Below are positions 32,749 to 35,961 of a DNA stretch of 35,961 bases, in pieces. How positions within the stretch are numbered: the first letter of the stretch is position 1; each line of letters begins with the position of its first letter. A program made the translations under genes and the position numbers. The stretch is from Streptomyces cupreus. GTDB taxonomy: Bacteria; Actinomycetota; Actinomycetes; Streptomycetales; Streptomycetaceae. The stretch lies in the NCBI RefSeq assembly GCF_014257025.1, contig NZ_JACMSF010000068.1, positions 1 to 35,961 on the forward strand. The letters are read 5' to 3'. The notes under the pieces were generated by a model. That model searched no databases, was not told where the DNA came from, and saw only the letters and a program-made list of their open reading frames with translations.

Positions 32749-33225
32749 ATGAGAGGCACACGCTCAGGTACCGGTGCGGCACTCGCGGCCGGCACGCTCG
32801 CCCTGACCGGACTCGTCCTCGCGCCCACCGCCGCGGCCGTCGCCCCCACGTCGGCCACGATCGACGCCGACTGCGGCAGCTTCGGCGGCGGCGCGGCCAC
32901 GCTCACGGCCACCCAGGACGGCACGGCCGCCACCATCACCGTCAACTCCTCCGCGATCACCGCGCCGATCGGACTCGGCGAGGACTCCATCGCCTCGACC
33001 CTCACCCTGGTGAAGGCGGGCGGCGGCACCACCGTCTTCACGGCCACCGAGAACCCGGCGATGGACGCCGGTGACCCGGTCCAGGTCGGCCCGCTGCCCG
33101 GCACCGTGGCCTCCGGCGACAGTCTGGAGGCCTACGGCGGCTCGCTGACGATGACCGTCTTCGGCATCACCATCACCTGCACGGCGACCGGGCCGCAGTC
33201 GCCGGGCCCGTTCGTCTTCGACTGA
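32749..33225 (+). CDS. Small secreted protein of unknown function
   Basis: The 158-residue product has a signal peptide: basic start MRGTR, hydrophobic core GAALAAGTLALTGLVLAPTAAA, and likely cleavage near AAAVA (about residues 29-33). The mature part is about 125 residues, rich in Thr, Gly and Ala, with alternating beta-strand-like segments (ATLTATQDGTAATITVNSSAI) and only two Cys (in DADCGS and ITCTATG), which could form one disulfide bond between the first and last strands. This suggests a small beta-sandwich. I do not recognise a named family. Its 3' end faces the PII gene over a 23-bp gap containing a hairpin. Confidence 0.75.
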   Translation: MRGTRSGTGAALAAGTLALTGLVLAPTAAAVAPTSATIDADCGSFGGGAATLTATQDGTAATITVNSSAITAPIGLGEDSIASTLTLVKAGGGTTVFTATENPAMDAGDPVQVGPLPGTVASGDSLEAYGGSLTMTVFGITITCTATGPQSPGPFVFD

Positions 33226-33228
33226 CAG

Positions 33229-33242
33229 CGCTCGGGCGAGCG
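33229..33242. terminator. Hairpin between convergent secreted-protein and PII genes
   Basis: CGCTCG (33229-33234) and CGAGCG (33237-33242) flank two G between the stops of the two convergent genes. The stem is short, but its position fits a shared terminator. Confidence 0.5.
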
Positions 33243-33248
33243 TGGCTC

Positions 33249-33587
33249 CTAGAGCGCGTCGGGGCCGCGCTCGCCCGTCCGGACCCGTACGACGGTCTCG
33301 ACGGGCAGCGCCCACACCTTGCCGTCGCCGATCTTGCCGGTCTGCGCGGCCTTCACGATCGCGTCGATCACGGCGTCGCAGTCGGCGTCCTCCACGACCA
33401 CCTCGATCCGGACCTTGGGCACCAGGTCGACCTGGTACTCGGCGCCGCGGTACACCTCGGTGTGGCCGCGCTGCCGGCCGTAGCCGCTGGCCTCGGTCAC
33501 GGTCAGACCGTGCACACCGACCTCCTGGAGCGCCGACTTCACCTCGTCGAGGCGGTAGGGCTTGACGATCGCGGTGATGAGCTTCAT
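33249..33587 (-). CDS. glnK: Nitrogen regulatory protein PII (GlnK type)
   Basis: The 112-residue protein is a complete PII signal transducer. It has the first signature YGRQRGHTEVYRGAEY with the T-loop Tyr51, the residue that is modified (adenylylated in S. coelicolor GlnK), and the second signature GKIGDGKVWALPVE near residues 84-97. PII binds ATP/ADP and 2-oxoglutarate and controls the ammonium transporter. Its ATG overlaps the stop of amtB (ATGA), so the two proteins are made together, fitting the PII-AmtB complex. glnD, the modifying enzyme that usually follows in Streptomyces, is not present; a convergent secreted-protein gene lies there. Confidence 0.94.
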   Translation of the reverse strand: MKLITAIVKPYRLDEVKSALQEVGVHGLTVTEASGYGRQRGHTEVYRGAEYQVDLVPKVRIEVVVEDADCDAVIDAIVKAAQTGKIGDGKVWALPVETVVRVRTGERGPDAL

Positions 33588-34903
33588 GCCTGGCTCTTGA
33601 CCTTCTGGGCGGAGGGGACGACGGAGGAGCTGACCGGGGCGCCGTGGCCCAGGACGCCGTGATCGTATGCGGTCTCGGCGTGCACCGTAAGGTCCAGGCC
33701 GGTGTGCTCCTGCTCCTCGCTCGCGCGCAAGCCGAGCGTCTTGTCGAGGAGCTTGGCGATGCCGTAGGTGACGGCGAAGGCGTACGCCCCGACGGCGACC
33801 ACGGCCACCAGCTGCTTGCCGAGCTGCGCGAGTCCGCCGCCGTAGAGGAGGCCCTCGGCGCCGCCGGTCATCTCCGCGGCGGCGAAGACGCCGATCAGGA
33901 CGGTGCCGATGATGCCGCCGACCAGGTGGACGCCGACGACGTCCAGGGAGTCGTCGTAGTTCAGCTTGAACTTCCAGCCCACGGCGTAGGAGCAGACGAC
34001 GCCGGCCGTCAGGCCGATGACCAGGGCGCCGAGCAGGGAGACCGAGCCGCAGGACGGGGTGATGGCGACCAGGCCCGCGACCGCGCCGGACGCGGCGCCC
34101 AGGGTGGTCGGGTGGCCGTCGCGCTTCTGCTCCACGAAGAGCCAGCCCAGCAGGCCGGTGCAGCCGGCGGCGAGGGTGTTGAGGAAGGCCGCGGCGGCGA
34201 GGCCGTTCGCGCCGAGCGCGGAACCGGCGTTGAAGCCGAACCAGCCGAACCAGAGCAGACCGGCGCCGAGCATCACCATGGGCAGGTTGTGCGGGCGCAT
34301 CGCGTCCTTCTTGAAGCCCAGACGCGGGCCGAGGACCAGACAGAGCGCGAGGCCCGAGGCGCCGGAGGTGATCTCGACCGGGAGACCGCCCGCGAAGTCC
34401 AGGGCGCCGAGCCTGTCGAGGATCCAGCCACCGGGGCCCCAGGTCCAGTGCGCGACCGGAACGTATACGAGCAGCGCCCACACCGGGACGAAGACCAGCC
34501 ATGCGCCGAACTTCGCGCGGTCCGCGATGGCGCCGCTGATCAGGGCCGCCGTGATGATCGCGAAGGTGAGCTGGAAGGTGGCGAACAGGAGGGTGGGGAC
34601 CGTGCCCTGGACGCTGTCCGGGCCGATGCCCGCCATGCCGAGGTGGTCGAGGCCGCCGATCAGCCCCGCGGCGGCGTCCTCGCCGAAGGCGAGGGAGTAT
34701 CCGGCGGCCAGCCACACCACCGTGACCAGGGCGATCGACACGAAGCTCATCATCAGCATGTTGAGGACGCTCTTCGTGCGGACCATGCCGCCGTAGAACA
34801 GGGCCAGGCCCGGGGTCATCAGCAGGACGAGGGCGGTGGCGGCGAGCAGCCAGGCGGTGTCGCCGGTGTCGATGCCTTGCGCGGCGAGGGTCACGGTCGT
34901 CAC
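33584..34903 (-). CDS. amtB: Ammonium transporter AmtB
   Basis: The 439-residue membrane protein has the eleven-helix Amt pattern, starting with DTAWLLAATALVLLMTPGLALFYGG, an Amt signature. The twin histidines of the pore are His152 (PVAHWTWGPGG) and His326 (VGVHLVGGIIGT); the phenylalanine gate region is LFATFQLTFAII. The signature GGLPVEITSGASGLA is also clear. The cytoplasmic tail after about residue 390 is longer than in E. coli. GTG start at 34903 has GGAG (complement of 34911-34914) six bases upstream. It is the first gene of the amtB-glnK pair. Upstream elements at 34952-34989 suggest induction by GlnR on nitrogen limitation. Confidence 0.95.
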   Translation of the reverse strand: MTTVTLAAQGIDTGDTAWLLAATALVLLMTPGLALFYGGMVRTKSVLNMLMMSFVSIALVTVVWLAAGYSLAFGEDAAAGLIGGLDHLGMAGIGPDSVQGTVPTLLFATFQLTFAIITAALISGAIADRAKFGAWLVFVPVWALLVYVPVAHWTWGPGGWILDRLGALDFAGGLPVEITSGASGLALCLVLGPRLGFKKDAMRPHNLPMVMLGAGLLWFGWFGFNAGSALGANGLAAAAFLNTLAAGCTGLLGWLFVEQKRDGHPTTLGAASGAVAGLVAITPSCGSVSLLGALVIGLTAGVVCSYAVGWKFKLNYDDSLDVVGVHLVGGIIGTVLIGVFAAAEMTGGAEGLLYGGGLAQLGKQLVAVVAVGAYAFAVTYGIAKLLDKTLGLRASEEQEHTGLDLTVHAETAYDHGVLGHGAPVSSSVVPSAQKVKSQA

Positions 34904-34951
34904 GTGTCGTCTCCAACGGGGTGGGGGCTCGTCAGAGATTCACCGGTGTGC

Positions 34952-34989
34952 GTTTCCGGATGTGTACCGCCGTGTTTCGGGGGCGTTTC
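34952..34989 (-). promoter_or_regulatory. GlnR-like operator upstream of amtB
   Basis: On the amtB coding strand, five-base boxes recur every 11 bp: GAAAC (34989-34985), GAAAC (34978-34974), GTACA (34967-34963) and GAAAC (34956-34952). The actinobacterial GlnR box is gTnAC-n6-GaAAC, usually in two tandem copies; here both b-half sites are perfect and the a-half sites are partial (GAAAC keeps G, A and C; GTACA keeps only GT). Spacing, location and the target gene fit direct GlnR control. A further GTTTC at 35001-35005 is out of phase. Confidence 0.7.
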
Positions 34990-35078
34990 ATTGCGTGGGG
35001 GTTTCCGGAAGCTCACCTGTGGGGGCCGGGGTGGACGCCTGTGCGGCGGGGCTCTGTGGATCAGGGAGAATGGGCGGC

Positions 35079-35961
35079 ATGAGCGTTCGTACCCAGTCTT
35101 CCGAAGAGCCGGCCGAGGCCCGCCACAGGGCCGGCTTCGCCTGCTTCGTCGGCCGCCCCAACGCGGGCAAGTCCACCCTCACGAACGCTCTGGTCGGGCA
35201 GAAGGTGGCGATCACCGCCAACCAGCCGCAGACGACCCGGCACACGGTACGAGGGATCGTGCACCGCCCGGACGCGCAGCTGATCCTGGTGGACACCCCC
35301 GGCCTGCACAAGCCGCGCACGCTGCTCGGCGAGCGGCTGAACGACGTCGTACGGACCACCTGGGCCGAGGTCGACGTGATCGGCTTCTGTCTGCCGGCGA
35401 ACGAGAAGATCGGTCCCGGTGACCGCTTCATCGCCAAGGAGCTGGCGGGGATCAAGAAGTCCCCGAAGGTCGCCATCGTCACGAAGACGGACCTGGTCGA
35501 CTCCAAGACCCTCGCCGAGCAGCTGATCGCGATCGACCAGCTCGGCAAGGAGCTGGGCATGGAGTGGGCGCAGATCGTCCCGGTGTCGGCGACCGCGAAC
35601 AAGCAGGTCGACCTGCTGGCGGACCTGCTGATCCCGCTGCTGCCCGAGGGCCCGGCGCTCTACCCCGAGGGTGACCTCACCGACGAGCCCGAGCAGGTCA
35701 TGATCGCGGAACTGATCCGTGAGGCCGCGCTGGAGGGCGTCCGCGACGAGCTGCCGCACTCCATCGCCGTGGTGGTGGAGGAGATGCTCCCCCGCGAGGA
35801 CCGCCCCGCCGACAAGCCGCTCCTCGACATCCACGCCTTCGTCTACATCGAGCGCCCCAGCCAGAAGGGCATCATCATCGGCCCCAAGGGCAAGCGCCTG
35901 AAGGAGGTCGGCATCAAGTCCCGCAAGCAGATCGAGGCACTGCTGGGCACGCCGGTCTTCT
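35079..35961 (+). CDS. era: GTPase Era (3' end cut by window)
   Basis: The visible 294 residues cover nearly all of an Era protein (usually about 300-320). Era binds the 3' end of 16S rRNA and helps small-subunit assembly. The G domain shows GRPNAGKST (G1), TTRHTVRG (G2), DTPG (G3), TKTD (G4) and SAT (G5). The C-terminal KH domain has the HSIAVVVEEM start, then FVYIERPSQKGIIIGPKGKRLKEVG with the RNA-binding GxxG loop. The gene runs off the window. ATG at 35079 has GGGAG at 35064-35068; an in-frame ATG three codons upstream (35070) is too close to it. In other actinobacteria era directly follows the CDA-like gene; here the secreted protein and the amtB-glnK operon lie between. Confidence 0.95.
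   Translation, partial: MSVRTQSSEEPAEARHRAGFACFVGRPNAGKSTLTNALVGQKVAITANQPQTTRHTVRGIVHRPDAQLILVDTPGLHKPRTLLGERLNDVVRTTWAEVDVIGFCLPANEKIGPGDRFIAKELAGIKKSPKVAIVTKTDLVDSKTLAEQLIAIDQLGKELGMEWAQIVPVSATANKQVDLLADLLIPLLPEGPALYPEGDLTDEPEQVMIAELIREAALEGVRDELPHSIAVVVEEMLPREDRPADKPLLDIHAFVYIERPSQKGIIIGPKGKRLKEVGIKSRKQIEALLGTPVF

Noticed and set aside
1..35961. CRISPR arrays, tRNA or rRNA genes, insertion sequences, prophage or biosynthetic cluster genes
   Set aside because: I looked for regular spacer repeats, tRNA-like arms, transposases, integrases and PKS/NRPS genes and saw none. The only regular tandem repeat is the HAMP-coding array.

Overview
The window is chromosomal DNA of a high-GC actinobacterium, almost certainly a Streptomyces. 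Reasons: very G/C-rich third codon positions, many GTG and one TTG start, ATGA/GTGA start-stop overlaps, and the typical block hrcA-dnaJ-(nitronate monooxygenase)-rsmE ... phoH-ybeY-CNNM/CBS-(CDA-like)-era. I see no rRNA, tRNA, insertion sequence, phage gene or CRISPR array.

Layout, left to right. (1) 1-2130: a terminator of an upstream gene, then a long-chain acyl-CoA ligase. (2) 2170-8661: a signalling island made of a REC-only response regulator, a very large soluble hybrid histidine kinase with about seven tandem 92-residue HAMP modules (kinase stop overlaps regulator start), and a divergent RsbW-like/GAF/SpoIIE phosphatase. The architecture resembles the osmoadaptation OsaABC proteins of S. 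coelicolor and the HAMP array of fungal Nik1-type kinases. The phosphatase gene appears frameshifted in a G7 run near its end. (3) 8690-14588: hemW, a Uma2-family nuclease-like gene, a DUF3097 gene, a metallo-beta-lactamase-fold hydrolase, then hrcA-dnaJ behind a clear CIRCE operator. The last 57 bp of dnaJ are duplicated just downstream. (4) 14667-19186: nitronate monooxygenase, rsmE (stop/start overlap), a VOC protein, a convergent membrane protein with a TTG start, and a small exported protein. (5) 19241-25971: tricorn protease, HIT protein, RNase Z, an adenine-deaminase-like enzyme and a convergent MFS transporter. (6) 26153-28862: a glucarate dehydratase gene behind an operator-like region and a 27-codon upstream ORF, then a PfkB-family sugar kinase; together they look like a sugar-acid catabolic unit. 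(7) 28999-32593: phoH, ybeY, a CNNM/CBS protein, an MmcQ/YjbR protein and a cytidine-deaminase-like protein with no Cys or His at all; the phoH-ybeY-CNNM-YjbR genes are tightly packed or overlapping. (8) 32637-35961: a small secreted protein behind paired palindromes, a convergent amtB-PII operon with an 11-bp-phased GlnR-like operator, and era, cut by the window end.

Most genes are conserved housekeeping ones. The most unusual signals are the HAMP-array kinase system with its broken phosphatase partner, the zinc-less deaminase homologue, the leader ORF before glucarate dehydratase, the duplicated dnaJ tail and the amtB-PII pair without glnD. Function calls rest on motif recognition in the translated sequence; no database search was possible.
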